In this document: in pieces, positions 16,600-25,527 of the stretch
Layout of the letters: every line of letters begins with the position of its first letter
How positions within the stretch are numbered: the stretch's first letter is position 1
Origin: Flavobacteriales bacterium
Lineage (GTDB): Bacteria; Bacteroidota; Bacteroidia; Flavobacteriales; Crocinitomicaceae
Length of the DNA: 37,851 nucleotides
NCBI GenBank assembly: GCA_947375085.1
Contig: CANCEQ010000007.1
Location: 1 to 37,851 of the forward strand
Direction of reading: 5' to 3'
The notes under the pieces: model-generated
Database searches by the model: none
What the model was told of the DNA's origin: nothing
What the model saw: the letters and a program-made list of their open reading frames with translations, nothing else
Made by a program: the position numbers and the translations under genes

Positions 16600-17479
16600 A
16601 TCGTCCTTTCAACAATTGTAAAATTAAATAAAACTTATGTTTCAACTGATGATGTTTTTGTTGATAACAAACAGATAACACTAATTCATTTATGGCTTTC
16701 CATCTTCGTTTGTGATAAATATGATGTCTAGCTATTCCAAAATGGGTATTTCCAATTAAAAATGCTTGATCTTTTTTTGATATCTTACCCCACAAAAAAG
16801 GATAACGGTTTCTAAAGACTTTCAAACCCGCTAAACGTTTTTGAAATCCAGTATTCGCAATATCAACAGAATTCCCTTCATGTAAATTATAAACAACTGT
16901 CGGTTCTGGAATATGTTCAAATGGAACTTTTTCCGCTAAACGTAGCCATAATATTAAATCCTCCACCACCACTATGTCTTCATCAAATAAATTTGCTTTT
17001 AATATATTACTTGGTACACATACACGTGCTGGTATCAAAGGATGGTATGATAAAAAATGAAATACATCTTCACTTTTGATAGGATCTGTAACAATTTTTA
17101 TATTATCTCTTGTTTTAACTTTCATATCCACATAAAACACCTGATATTTTTCTTTAGAAACTTGAATTGTTCTGAATAATACTGAAAGATGATTTGAATA
17201 AAAAGCATCATCACTATCTAAAAAACAAATGTATTCACCTAAAGCATGTTTAATACCATTATTACGTGCTGCGCTGCGTTCAGCATTATCTTGATAAACA
17301 TATCTAATTCGAGTATCTGCTTTGATTAAATTTTCAATAACCACTTTCGTGTTGTCTTCCGAACCATCATCGATAATAATACACTCCCAATCATCAAATG
17401 TTTGCTTTTGAACAGAGCGTATTGTTTCTGAAATCAGATGTCCTCGATTATAAGTTGGAATAATAATTGAAAAAAACAT
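16592..17479 (-). CDS. Glycosyltransferase family 2
   Basis: A 295-residue inverting GT-A enzyme. It starts MFFSIIIPTYNRG; the nucleotide-binding IIIDDGSEDNT is at 35-44, and the metal-binding motif LDSDD at 87-91. VVEDLILWLRLAEK is the E-D acceptor/base region. It resembles the GT2 at 23.7-24.6 kb (shared ERxxxRNxGI, CFLDSDD and a basic C-terminal tail), suggesting paralogy. It starts three bases after the upstream membrane protein. Confidence 0.92.
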   Translation of the reverse strand: MFFSIIIPTYNRGHLISETIRSVQKQTFDDWECIIIDDGSEDNTKVVIENLIKADTRIRYVYQDNAERSAARNNGIKHALGEYICFLDSDDAFYSNHLSVLFRTIQVSKEKYQVFYVDMKVKTRDNIKIVTDPIKSEDVFHFLSYHPLIPARVCVPSNILKANLFDEDIVVVEDLILWLRLAEKVPFEHIPEPTVVYNLHEGNSVDIANTGFQKRLAGLKVFRNRYPFLWGKISKKDQAFLIGNTHFGIARHHIYHKRRWKAINELVLSVCYQQKHHQLKHKFYLILQLLKGRYE

Positions 17480-17482
17480 AAA

Positions 17483-19348
17483 CTAATTTAATTGAAAGAT
17501 TGCATCTTTCGTATTTTTATCTTCAATAATTTTAGAACACTTTGTTTTCAAAAAACTTAATAATTTATCATTATTTGAACAGGCTGTACGTTCTAACAAA
17601 ACATACTTAAAATTATTCATTCTTAAATAATTGTAAACTGATTCAACTGAATCATTGTGATTCGAAAAATATTGATTCGGAGGGTAATTTAAATTCACCT
17701 TAGAATAATTGCGTATAAATTTAAAAGGCTCAAATAACACATTTATTTCAAGTGGAGTATTAATATTTTTTTGAACTAAAATATAATTAAAACACATACT
17801 AGTATGATAAAAATCATAACGTGGTTGAATTTTGGAAATCGAACAAAAATTTGATTCATTTCTTTCTAACATTAAACGAATAGTTGACTTTTGAAATTCT
17901 TGGGAATGTTTAAGTTTTTTTCCTAACAATTTTACATTAGGATCAGTGTAATTTTTGAAAACATTAATAATCCCAACAAAAATTGTTACAGCAATAATTG
18001 TGTTAAGAATATATTTACTTGATATAATATGAACTAATTCAACAGTGATTACTAAAACTAAAACTGGGGATATATTATTTATAACTTGATTTATATCCAT
18101 CACTCCTGGCGGATTGAAATATACATATAAAATTGAACCTAAAATTGAAAAAAAACTAAATTGTATTGCACGATTAGACACAACCTTTTTAAAACATTTA
18201 AAGGAAAGATAAAGACCCAATACAATTACTAGATAATGTTCAATAAAAATTTTAATAAAACTTTCAAGAATTAAAATTAAGTATTGTTTAATTGTATATA
18301 GATGAAATTGAACATTTGAAACTTCATCATATTTAAATATTTTTTGAAATATAACAACATAAAGAATAACTCCAAAAATTGGTAAGGGATAGTAATTCAA
18401 TTTTCGTTTAAAAATAAGATCGTAAAACAAAATTACATTCGCTAAAAAAAAGAATGCTGGAATTGTAGTTGGATAAACAATTAGTAACGCACAAATTGAA
18501 ATAACAGAAAGAACTAATAACTTTTTTAAGTAAAAAAAATATGAAAACAATACAAAGATGTATATAATCAAAAGTTTATAAAAAAGTGAATAAGGTAATC
18601 CTCTATACATTTCAATTAATTCATATAATGGACCATCTATTTTGAAGAAAAATTCGCTTCCAAATAACAATCCAAATGAAAGCAAAATACTTAAATAGAA
18701 TTTCTTAAAAAAATACTTTACTATTACAAAAAGTAAAGTAAAAACTATAAAATGAAAAAATGGAAAACATATATTCAAAAGAATATTGTATTCTGAATAG
18801 TTAAAGGTTTTAGATAATATACCAGTAAACCACAAATCAAAATAATGGTATAAATAGGGGTTTACACTTGTATTATAATAAGAACTAGTTGCAGAAAAGA
18901 TACTCTCTACTCCATTGTTAACAAGTCCTGTAGAGATTTTTGCTAAAAAGAGAAAATCATAAAAGGGAGTTTTCCCTTCATAAGTAAATAAATAATGGTG
19001 AAAAACAAAAAATAAAAGTAATATTACTAAAAAAACAAGTGATTTTTTGCTTATAATTTCTTTAAACCTTATTTTTTCTACCAGTTGAACTTGTCTTTTC
19101 AATTTCAAAAAGGGCAAAACCATAAAAAAAACAAAAAATATAACATAAGTATTGACGAACTGAGTTCTTAAAACTGAATAAATCGTAATTGTAAGAAAAA
19201 CTCCCAGAAACAATTTAACTAATATACGTTCAGACTTTGAATTAAAAGTTGAAGATATGTATGACTTCAACAAGTAACGATTGTATAAATATCCTAATGA
19301 ATAGAAAAATATAAAACAAAATAAATAAAGTATTAACTCAATGATCAT
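17483..19348 (-). CDS. Large polytopic membrane protein, GT-C-like
   Basis: About 621 residues with many membrane segments across residues 1-450 and a soluble C-terminal tail of about 165 residues. Acidic residues in a periplasmic-type loop (EGKTPFYDF, 124-132, then VNPYLYHYFDLWF) fit a lipid-linked-sugar-dependent GT-C enzyme; a Wzy-like polymerase is the main alternative, and no motif decides. I chose the ATG at 19348 rather than the GTG one codon before. It heads the five-gene block ending at 14399. Phenylalanine, isoleucine and lysine are abundant even for this region. Confidence 0.6.
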   Translation of the reverse strand: MIIELILYLFCFIFFYSLGYLYNRYLLKSYISSTFNSKSERILVKLFLGVFLTITIYSVLRTQFVNTYVIFFVFFMVLPFLKLKRQVQLVEKIRFKEIISKKSLVFLVILLLFFVFHHYLFTYEGKTPFYDFLFLAKISTGLVNNGVESIFSATSSYYNTSVNPYLYHYFDLWFTGILSKTFNYSEYNILLNICFPFFHFIVFTLLFVIVKYFFKKFYLSILLSFGLLFGSEFFFKIDGPLYELIEMYRGLPYSLFYKLLIIYIFVLFSYFFYLKKLLVLSVISICALLIVYPTTIPAFFFLANVILFYDLIFKRKLNYYPLPIFGVILYVVIFQKIFKYDEVSNVQFHLYTIKQYLILILESFIKIFIEHYLVIVLGLYLSFKCFKKVVSNRAIQFSFFSILGSILYVYFNPPGVMDINQVINNISPVLVLVITVELVHIISSKYILNTIIAVTIFVGIINVFKNYTDPNVKLLGKKLKHSQEFQKSTIRLMLERNESNFCSISKIQPRYDFYHTSMCFNYILVQKNINTPLEINVLFEPFKFIRNYSKVNLNYPPNQYFSNHNDSVESVYNYLRMNNFKYVLLERTACSNNDKLLSFLKTKCSKIIEDKNTKDAIFQLN

Positions 19349-19362
19349 CACTGTTTTTTTGA

Positions 19363-19370
19363 CAAAGTTA
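19363..19370 (-). promoter_or_regulatory. Candidate -7 element for the GT-C-like block
   Basis: The minus strand reads TAACTTTG, a full match to TAnnTTTG, 14 bases before the ATG at 19348. There is no TTG at 19 bases; the nearest is 24 bases upstream. It would give a leader of roughly ten bases. Confidence 0.45.
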
Positions 19371-19536
19371 AATTAATAACCTGAGTTATGTTTACAAATC
19401 TTACCTAATTTATTATTTTTAAATAATATGGTCAGTTATCTTCTAATTAAATAATCCTATAATCTTCCTCTGTATAAAAAAACAGTTAATAATAAATCTT
19501 ATAATCATTTATGACAAGTTATTAATTGTTAAATAT

Positions 19537-19544
19537 TAATTTTG
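19537..19544 (+). promoter_or_regulatory. Candidate -7 element for the plus-strand GT-C gene
   Basis: TAATTTTG matches TAnnTTTG and lies 26 bases before the ATG at 19571. The -33 position is CAA rather than TTG, so the promoter may be weak or regulated. The 222-base divergent gap also holds an AT palindrome at 19411-19428. Confidence 0.4.
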
Positions 19545-19570
19545 AATTCAATTCAAGTAATTATAATTAA

Positions 19571-21202
19571 ATGTCAAAAAAGATTCAACTATTTTCATTC
19601 ATCACATTTGGATTAATTGGTTTATCAATTATATTAGTAAAGTTCTTTCTTATAAATAAAGGTTTAGTAATGGATGACGAAGCCTGGTTTCTTTTATTGA
19701 TACGTGACCTTCCTTCAGGTGGTGATGCGCCAACTCAATTTTACAAACTATTTCAAAATATCTTTAATGGAAACATTCATGCTATTCGTTTAAGTTACAT
19801 TTTTTTTGAAATCATCACCTTTACCATTTTAAGTTTTGGAATCTACACTTATTTTAAAGAAAAACTTCAATTAAAATCGGTACACTTTTTTGTGATTATA
19901 AGTATTACAATTATCGGAAATGCAATCTTCTCTTTGCCTATTTGTAACATTCCTTATTATGCTAATTTAAACAAAACATTATTGCCACTTGCAATTGGAT
20001 TTTTCTTAATCTCGATAAGTCAATTTAATAACAATAAAAACTACCTATTTCTATTGTTTATATCAGGATTAAGTATTGGTTTTCATCCTTTTATAATGAT
20101 TACAACAGTAACAATATATCCATTGTTTTATTTTTTAATTTATTTTTATTTAGGAAAAAAGAATTTAAAAGCATACCTTATTTTTAACCTCGGCATCTTG
20201 TCCTGTATAGTGATTTATTTTACTTTTATTGAGACTCCATTTCATTTCATACAGGAAGAAATCATACCTAACATGACAGCTTATTCAAACTATGATTATA
20301 AAGAAAAACATGGTATTCTTCCAATTGTTCGATGGACATTTGTCACTTTAAAATATGTCTTATTTGAATGTTTATTACTGGCGCTTGGTATTCTTGCTTT
20401 TGTCAATTTAAAACCTAAATTGAGTATCCTTCAAAAAAAGTCATCTTATTTTATTATTATTCTAGCGAGTTGTCTATTCTATTATTTTGAAGTCATTAAA
20501 GGAGAGCATGAATATGCATCGATGAATTTATTCATTGCTATTTTCTTATTCTTAATAATTGATCAATTACTTTTGAAAAAAGATTTTTTATCATCTACTC
20601 CTATTATATTAACAATTTTAATTCTTCCCTTCTTACTTTCAATTGGTACAGATGTCGATTTTAAAATTAGAGCTACAGACTATATTGGAACCTATTTTCC
20701 AATCATTTTTATTTTAGGTTACGTTTATAAAGAACGTTTTTTGATCCTATTTTCATCCATTTTTTTATTATACTTTATCAATTACTTATCCATGTATTAC
20801 AGAGAAAACTGGGGACATTTCAGGTATGTTGAACAAAAATACAATTTACAAGAATTGGGAATTGATCAAAATTTATTGTTGGATGATGTAAATTATGTAA
20901 ATATCAAACAACTAAAACCTTATTTAAACAAGAATGAAAGAGTAGTTGTGAGTCATAAAAACTTAAATGCTACGATCTACCTATTAGATGTAAAAATGAT
21001 ATGTTACGACTTTAAATTAAACCCAAATAAAATTATTAATCGAATTAAAAAATCATACAATCAAGACACTTTAAAATTAGTTGAAACAAGTTATTATCCT
21101 TTTGAGAAAGATTTTATAAATAACATCCCAAAAAAAACAAAATATAATTTAAACCAAATAAAAACAGTTGGGATTTACAATATTTACTACTTTATAAAGT
21201 AA
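19571..21202 (+). CDS. GT-C-type membrane glycosyltransferase (GT39/83-like)
   Basis: A 543-residue protein with a first membrane segment at about 8-28, then a loop with MDDEAWFLLLIRDLP (34-48). An acidic pair right after the first membrane helix is the metal/lipid-phosphate-binding hallmark of GT-C enzymes such as protein O-mannosyltransferases and ArnT. About ten further hydrophobic segments follow, then a soluble C-terminal tail of about 120 residues. Such enzymes take polyprenyl-phosphate sugars and glycosylate glycans or proteins on the periplasmic side. It is a single plus-strand gene whose stop lies eight bases from the stop of the convergent acyltransferase gene. Confidence 0.7.
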   Translation: MSKKIQLFSFITFGLIGLSIILVKFFLINKGLVMDDEAWFLLLIRDLPSGGDAPTQFYKLFQNIFNGNIHAIRLSYIFFEIITFTILSFGIYTYFKEKLQLKSVHFFVIISITIIGNAIFSLPICNIPYYANLNKTLLPLAIGFFLISISQFNNNKNYLFLLFISGLSIGFHPFIMITTVTIYPLFYFLIYFYLGKKNLKAYLIFNLGILSCIVIYFTFIETPFHFIQEEIIPNMTAYSNYDYKEKHGILPIVRWTFVTLKYVLFECLLLALGILAFVNLKPKLSILQKKSSYFIIILASCLFYYFEVIKGEHEYASMNLFIAIFLFLIIDQLLLKKDFLSSTPIILTILILPFLLSIGTDVDFKIRATDYIGTYFPIIFILGYVYKERFLILFSSIFLLYFINYLSMYYRENWGHFRYVEQKYNLQELGIDQNLLLDDVNYVNIKQLKPYLNKNERVVVSHKNLNATIYLLDVKMICYDFKLNPNKIINRIKKSYNQDTLKLVETSYYPFEKDFINNIPKKTKYNLNQIKTVGIYNIYYFIK

Positions 21203-21210
21203 AAAAAGTT

Positions 21211-22095
21211 TTACATTTTTTTAGCAGGATTCCCAACCCATGTTTCTCCCATAGGTATATTTTTAACAACAACAGAGCCTTGACCAACAACGGAATTGCT
21301 TTCAACTATAACTCCTTGTTTTAATATACTACCAACACCAAGAAACACATTATTTCCAACAACCGATGAGCCAGATGTAACTATATTACAAGTTAAAATA
21401 CAATTTTCACCAATTACAGAATTATGTCCAATATTACAAAGTGCACCAATTTTAGTTCCTCTTTTTATAATTGTGTTTTTTAAAGCCGCCCTTCTTATTG
21501 TGGAATTTGGACCTATTTCTACATAATCTTCTAAAATTACCCCTCCTAATTGTGGAAATTTAACTAGTAAATTAGTCTCGTCATCCAAATCCAAACCTAA
21601 ACCTTCTGTTCCGATGCTAACATTAGATTGAATAACACAGTTTTCACCAATTTGAGTATTTGAATAAATCGAAACATTGTGATGAATAATAGTGTTATCT
21701 CCTATCGTTACATTATCAGCAATAAAAACATTTTCTCCAATTTTTAACTTTTTATTTTCCTTAAATTTCTCTACCTTATTCTCAAAATCATTCTTTGATG
21801 ATTGTGGATTGAAATGATTAATTACTTTCGAAAAAGCTAATCGAGGAGACGATTCAGTAACTATATAAGTTAAATTATTATTTAATACTATTTTTCCAAG
21901 ATCAGACTTATTACAAATAAGAGCACCCTTGTAAATTTTATTAAAAAAAGATTCATTCTTAATCCAACCAATAGAACTATCTGAACAATAATCAGTTGTT
22001 GCTATTTCTGTTATTTTAATATCTTTTCCTATTAGTTTTAAATCAAATAAAAAACAGATATCACTACATTTAATTGGATTCTCAAAAAGATACAT
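21211..22095 (-). CDS. LpxD-like sugar N-acyltransferase, left-handed beta-helix
   Basis: A 294-residue protein with LpxD architecture. Residues 1-100 resemble the uridine-binding domain, and from about 118 onward hexapeptide repeats form a beta-helix. FPQLGGVILEDYVEIGPNST (180-199) and NIGHNSVIG (221-229) align with the LpxD core; His224 corresponds to its catalytic histidine. It differs from true LpxD in lacking the C-terminal helical extension and ending VGNPAKKM, as sugar O/N-acetyltransferases do. With no lipid A genes nearby, I infer that it acylates an amino group of a nucleotide sugar. It abuts the next acyltransferase gene with no spacer and is last in its block. Confidence 0.8.
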   Translation of the reverse strand: MYLFENPIKCSDICFLFDLKLIGKDIKITEIATTDYCSDSSIGWIKNESFFNKIYKGALICNKSDLGKIVLNNNLTYIVTESSPRLAFSKVINHFNPQSSKNDFENKVEKFKENKKLKIGENVFIADNVTIGDNTIIHHNVSIYSNTQIGENCVIQSNVSIGTEGLGLDLDDETNLLVKFPQLGGVILEDYVEIGPNSTIRRAALKNTIIKRGTKIGALCNIGHNSVIGENCILTCNIVTSGSSVVGNNVFLGVGSILKQGVIVESNSVVGQGSVVVKNIPMGETWVGNPAKKM

Positions 22096-22587
22096 TTAAC
22101 TATTTTTTTTATAAAACACTGCGGGTATACCAAACCAAATTTCATTTTCAGGAACATCACATCTCACTTGTGAAGTAGCTCCTATAATAACATTATCACC
22201 CAAAGTTATACCAGGCATTAAAGATACATTTGCTCCTATTAAAGTATTATTCCCAATTGAACCTACATCTTTCACATTTCCTTCTTTTAAATTAGGCGTA
22301 TCTGTCAAAACAAAACCATATTTAATAGTAACATTATCGCCGATTTTAGCATTTGCAGATATTGTACATCTACTTCCAAATGAAGTGTTTTTTCCTATGA
22401 TAACATTTTCTCGAATTTCACAATAAGCTGTAAATTTACATCCATCACCAATTTTTGCATTTTTTCTCACTATACATAAGTCTCCAATAGAAACGTTATC
22501 CCCAATAATTACTCCTTCTTCAATAATTGAAAACATTCCTATAAATACATTATTTCCAATTTTTGCTTTATCTGATATGAAATTCAT
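22096..22587 (-). CDS. Hexapeptide-repeat acyltransferase
   Basis: A 163-residue protein made almost entirely of hexapeptide repeats ([IV]-G-x-x-x-x), for example AKIGNNVFIGMFSIIEEGV and the run to DNVIIGATSQV, followed by the terminal FGIPA variant of GNPA. Such trimeric beta-helix enzymes transfer acetyl from acetyl-CoA to sugars. A WbbJ-like or amino-sugar N-acetyltransferase is likely. The histidine usually required is not obvious in the repeats, so an alternative catalytic residue or a regulatory role is possible. It overlaps the GT61-like gene by four bases. Confidence 0.85.
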   Translation of the reverse strand: MNFISDKAKIGNNVFIGMFSIIEEGVIIGDNVSIGDLCIVRKNAKIGDGCKFTAYCEIRENVIIGKNTSFGSRCTISANAKIGDNVTIKYGFVLTDTPNLKEGNVKDVGSIGNNTLIGANVSLMPGITLGDNVIIGATSQVRCDVPENEIWFGIPAVFYKKNS

Positions 22588-23672
22588 TTTAATAATAATT
22601 TTAAATTTTTTCTCAATAAATTATAATCAGGGATTAAGGGTTGTTGACTAAACTTTTTAATATTTGGATCTATTTTATAATCAAAAAATTGTACTAAATA
22701 TTTTAAACCTACAATATTACACAATTTATGATAATGAAATTTATAAATACTACTTTTCTTATATCCTATATTAGTAAAATCAAAGAAATACGAACCCTCT
22801 TTCATAAACATTGCATTAATGTGGCCAGCACCAGTTATACCACAAACAACTTTAGCATTCATCATTAAAAATATCTGCTCAAAAAAAGAATAGTCTTCCA
22901 TTACAACAGCCACAAACCCTTCTTTATTTAAAAAATTTTCAATTTCATTTTCATCTAAAAACTTTCTTCTTGCAGCCTTTTTTCTAGAAATATAAATCTT
23001 TTCATATATAGGAAGGTCTAAATTTAAAGACAAAACATGTTTTTCCAAAAGTTGTTTAGTGCCAAAAACTAATTCAGGTATAAACATAGGACTCCACGGT
23101 TTTACTTCCGGAAGTATTAACCTTAGCACAAATAAATGAACACCTTTTTGTATTTTCTCAATTTTCAAGTTAGGAAATAAAGCCAACGTTTCTGTTACAA
23201 ATGTAAATTTGTCCCATTCTTCAGGGTATATCAACGTTATTTCATCTAAATGTTCTCTCACAGAAAGTAATCTTGGAATACACTCACTTATCCAAAAATA
23301 ATAACTAAACCAAGGAGAATGAAGTAATAAATATTGTGTAGTGTCTTCTAATTCTATTGACTCTAGACTTTTTCCATATTTACATACTAGGTATTGTTCT
23401 AAAAGTAACTTCCAATGCTTTAAGTAAAACTTATCGTCATCATATTTCACAAACCCTGTATTAGGCGCGCAAGATTTAACAAGAAAAAGATTGTTCAAAA
23501 CTAATCCGTAATGATTAACAAAAACATTATTTAACTTTCTTACTCCTAATTCAATCGATTTATGTTGTAAATCCTTTTTAAAAATATTTTTCCAATTTTC
23601 ATCAAAATTGATTGGAAGTTCAAATTTGTAGTCTAATGAATAATTGATTGGTTTTGAAAAATATTTTTTCAT
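22584..23672 (-). CDS. GT61-like (DUF563) glycosyltransferase with altered motifs
   Basis: A 362-residue protein. The GT61 core is evident: YISRKKAARRK (227-237), then ENEIENFL, MEDYSFFEQIFLM (258-270) and GAGHINAMFM (281-290). However, the two histidines usual in the family are replaced. The HW motif reads YYFW (about 124-127), and the HGA motif reads TGA (280-282). The paralogue at 31.2-32.2 kb keeps both (YYHW, PHGA). The rest of the domain is well preserved, so it is not an obvious pseudogene; either a His elsewhere (for example in GAGH) compensates or the activity has changed. Start and stop overlap neighbours by four bases. Confidence 0.8.
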   Translation of the reverse strand: MKKYFSKPINYSLDYKFELPINFDENWKNIFKKDLQHKSIELGVRKLNNVFVNHYGLVLNNLFLVKSCAPNTGFVKYDDDKFYLKHWKLLLEQYLVCKYGKSLESIELEDTTQYLLLHSPWFSYYFWISECIPRLLSVREHLDEITLIYPEEWDKFTFVTETLALFPNLKIEKIQKGVHLFVLRLILPEVKPWSPMFIPELVFGTKQLLEKHVLSLNLDLPIYEKIYISRKKAARRKFLDENEIENFLNKEGFVAVVMEDYSFFEQIFLMMNAKVVCGITGAGHINAMFMKEGSYFFDFTNIGYKKSSIYKFHYHKLCNIVGLKYLVQFFDYKIDPNIKKFSQQPLIPDYNLLRKNLKLLLK

Positions 23673-24571
23673 CTCTTTAAGATTGAATATATAAAATTGA
23701 CTGATAAAATTTTATTCGTTTTTCCATTATAACCGCTAGGATATAAAAAAAAAGATAAAATTGCATATTTAATTGTCGTCCATCTATTTTTTAAAATAAA
23801 TTGCTTATTTGATAAATGAAAATAACACATACTAAATAATCGGTTTTTCTCTTTCGAAGGAAGTTTTCCTTTTAATTCTTTTTTAGCAAAAATACGTTTC
23901 AAATAGAATAATTCTTTTTCCCATTTTTGAGTATCCCCGTGTGTAAAACTATCTGCTGCTGCAACATAAACAGTTGTTCGTTCATTCAATTGAAAAACAG
24001 GAAAACCTGCGTTTACAATTCTCAAACTCGTATCCATGTCTTCACAAATAATGACTTCAGGATCAAACTGCACTTTTTTAAAAATATCTCGATGAACACA
24101 CCAACGTTGAGGATTTACCGTATATTTCAAAAAATATTCAAATGATTTTTGAGATTCATTTATGAAATCTGGACACAAACGTTCTGATCTAACTCCATCT
24201 TCTGTTTCATCCCATGCATTCGTAAAGAAAAAAGCAACCGGTTCTATTTTTTGTTGAATCAACTCGTAAAGTAACTGCAAATGATAAGGCAAATGGTAAT
24301 CATCGCTATCCAAAAAACAAACATAGGTTCCACTTGCTGCTTCAATTCCAATATTTCTTGAAACACATCGTTCTTGATTGGTTTCATTTTTAATGTATTT
24401 TATTCGTTGATCACTAATTGTTTTAACGATTTTTTCTGTATCATCTGGTGAAGCATCATCAACTATGATCACTTCAAAATCTTGAAAAGTTTGTAACAAT
24501 AAACTTTCTAGTGCTTTACGAATAGAATGAGCACGTTTGAAAGTAGGAATGACAATTGAAAAATAAGGCAT
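23669..24571 (-). CDS. Glycosyltransferase family 2
   Basis: A 300-residue GT-A enzyme. VIIVDDASPDDT (34-45) binds the nucleotide, and CFLDSDD (85-91) is the metal-binding motif. IICEDMDTSLRI is the acceptor/base segment. It shares ERxxxRNxGI and other features with the GT2 at 16.6-17.5 kb. It overlaps the rhamnosyltransferase-like gene by one base and the GT61-like gene by four. Confidence 0.92.
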   Translation of the reverse strand: MPYFSIVIPTFKRAHSIRKALESLLLQTFQDFEVIIVDDASPDDTEKIVKTISDQRIKYIKNETNQERCVSRNIGIEAASGTYVCFLDSDDYHLPYHLQLLYELIQQKIEPVAFFFTNAWDETEDGVRSERLCPDFINESQKSFEYFLKYTVNPQRWCVHRDIFKKVQFDPEVIICEDMDTSLRIVNAGFPVFQLNERTTVYVAAADSFTHGDTQKWEKELFYLKRIFAKKELKGKLPSKEKNRLFSMCYFHLSNKQFILKNRWTTIKYAILSFFLYPSGYNGKTNKILSVNFIYSILKR

Positions 24572-25527
24572 TACAATAAATTTTCCGGTGAGATAACTTT
24601 TCCTCTTTTATTGATGATAGCATGCCAAATTCCTAACATCGTATAATGTACCTCATCTTCTAAATAATTCTTGCCTAAGAAACGGTTTAAAAGTACAAAT
24701 TTGACTAAACCTTTCCATCCTCCTAGTTGCTTGATAACTCTCATACGATAACCACTTGGAAATTTTCTATCCATATGAAAACGGTTTCTAACACCATAAT
24801 AAGTACCGATGTATTTCATATTTGGACTTAATTTAAAGGTTGAGGTACTAATATGGGTTATAATTGCTTTTGCGACATACCTTGAAGGTATTCCTTTTTT
24901 ATGTAATGACAAAGTATAATCTGTTTCTTCACAAAACATAAAATAATCGGTATCCATAAAACCAAACTTCTTGATTACACTGACAGGAATCAACATCGAA
25001 TGCCCATAAATACGTGCTGGATGATCTGACAAATCTTCTTTTAGATCATCTAATAATTTCCCTTTTAATTTATCATAAGTTGGATATTTATCTGGTTGTA
25101 ATGGTTCATCAATTGCATAGGTACCTGCATAATGAATAACGTCTGGATTTTCAGACATTAAAGTCGTATTACTATACAAAGCATCACCATACTTTTTAAA
25201 AGATTCAACAAGATGAGTTAAACTCTCTTTACGAACGACACAATCATTGTTGAGTATCCAAATTAAATCAAAGCCATGAACTATAGCATAATCAGAACCA
25301 ATCTTATTTCCGGCAGCATAGCCATTATTTTCTTTTGATTGAACAATTATTTCTGAAGGAAAAGTTTCTTTTAATACCTGAAAAGATTGATTTCTAGAAG
25401 CATTATCCACTACATAAATGGTGAAATTGGAATACTCTAATTGTTGCAATGAACGGACACAATTTACCGTATCTTCATACTTCATCCAATTCAACACAAC
25501 TATTAATACGGAGGGATTAGTGTTCAC
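24571..25527 (-). CDS. Glycosyltransferase family 2, rhamnosyltransferase-like (WbbL type)
   Basis: A 318-residue GT2. VLIVVLNWMKYEDT (7-20), VVDNAS (39-44), NNGYAAGNKIG (67-77) and ILNNDC (91-96) form the signature of the WbbL/RfbF-type subgroup, many of whose members transfer rhamnose or related deoxyhexoses; no dTDP-rhamnose genes are visible here. MFCEETDYTLSLHKKG is the E-E-x-D acceptor segment. The start is GTG (25527), inside a GTGA overlap with the stop of the upstream gene; there is no nearby in-frame ATG. Confidence 0.9.
   Translation of the reverse strand: MNTNPSVLIVVLNWMKYEDTVNCVRSLQQLEYSNFTIYVVDNASRNQSFQVLKETFPSEIIVQSKENNGYAAGNKIGSDYAIVHGFDLIWILNNDCVVRKESLTHLVESFKKYGDALYSNTTLMSENPDVIHYAGTYAIDEPLQPDKYPTYDKLKGKLLDDLKEDLSDHPARIYGHSMLIPVSVIKKFGFMDTDYFMFCEETDYTLSLHKKGIPSRYVAKAIITHISTSTFKLSPNMKYIGTYYGVRNRFHMDRKFPSGYRMRVIKQLGGWKGLVKFVLLNRFLGKNYLEDEVHYTMLGIWHAIINKRGKVISPENLL

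Noticed and set aside
19411..19428. AT palindrome TATTATTT-TT-AAATAATA in the divergent gap
   Set aside because: Short and purely A/T, easily expected by chance in this base composition; not called as an operator.
21296..21526. Plus-strand open frame inside the LpxD-like gene
   Set aside because: Antisense shadow of the hexapeptide repeats.
23927..24145. Plus-strand open frame inside a GT2 gene
   Set aside because: Antisense shadow; the cysteine-rich stretch comes from reverse-complemented codons, not a metal-binding motif.
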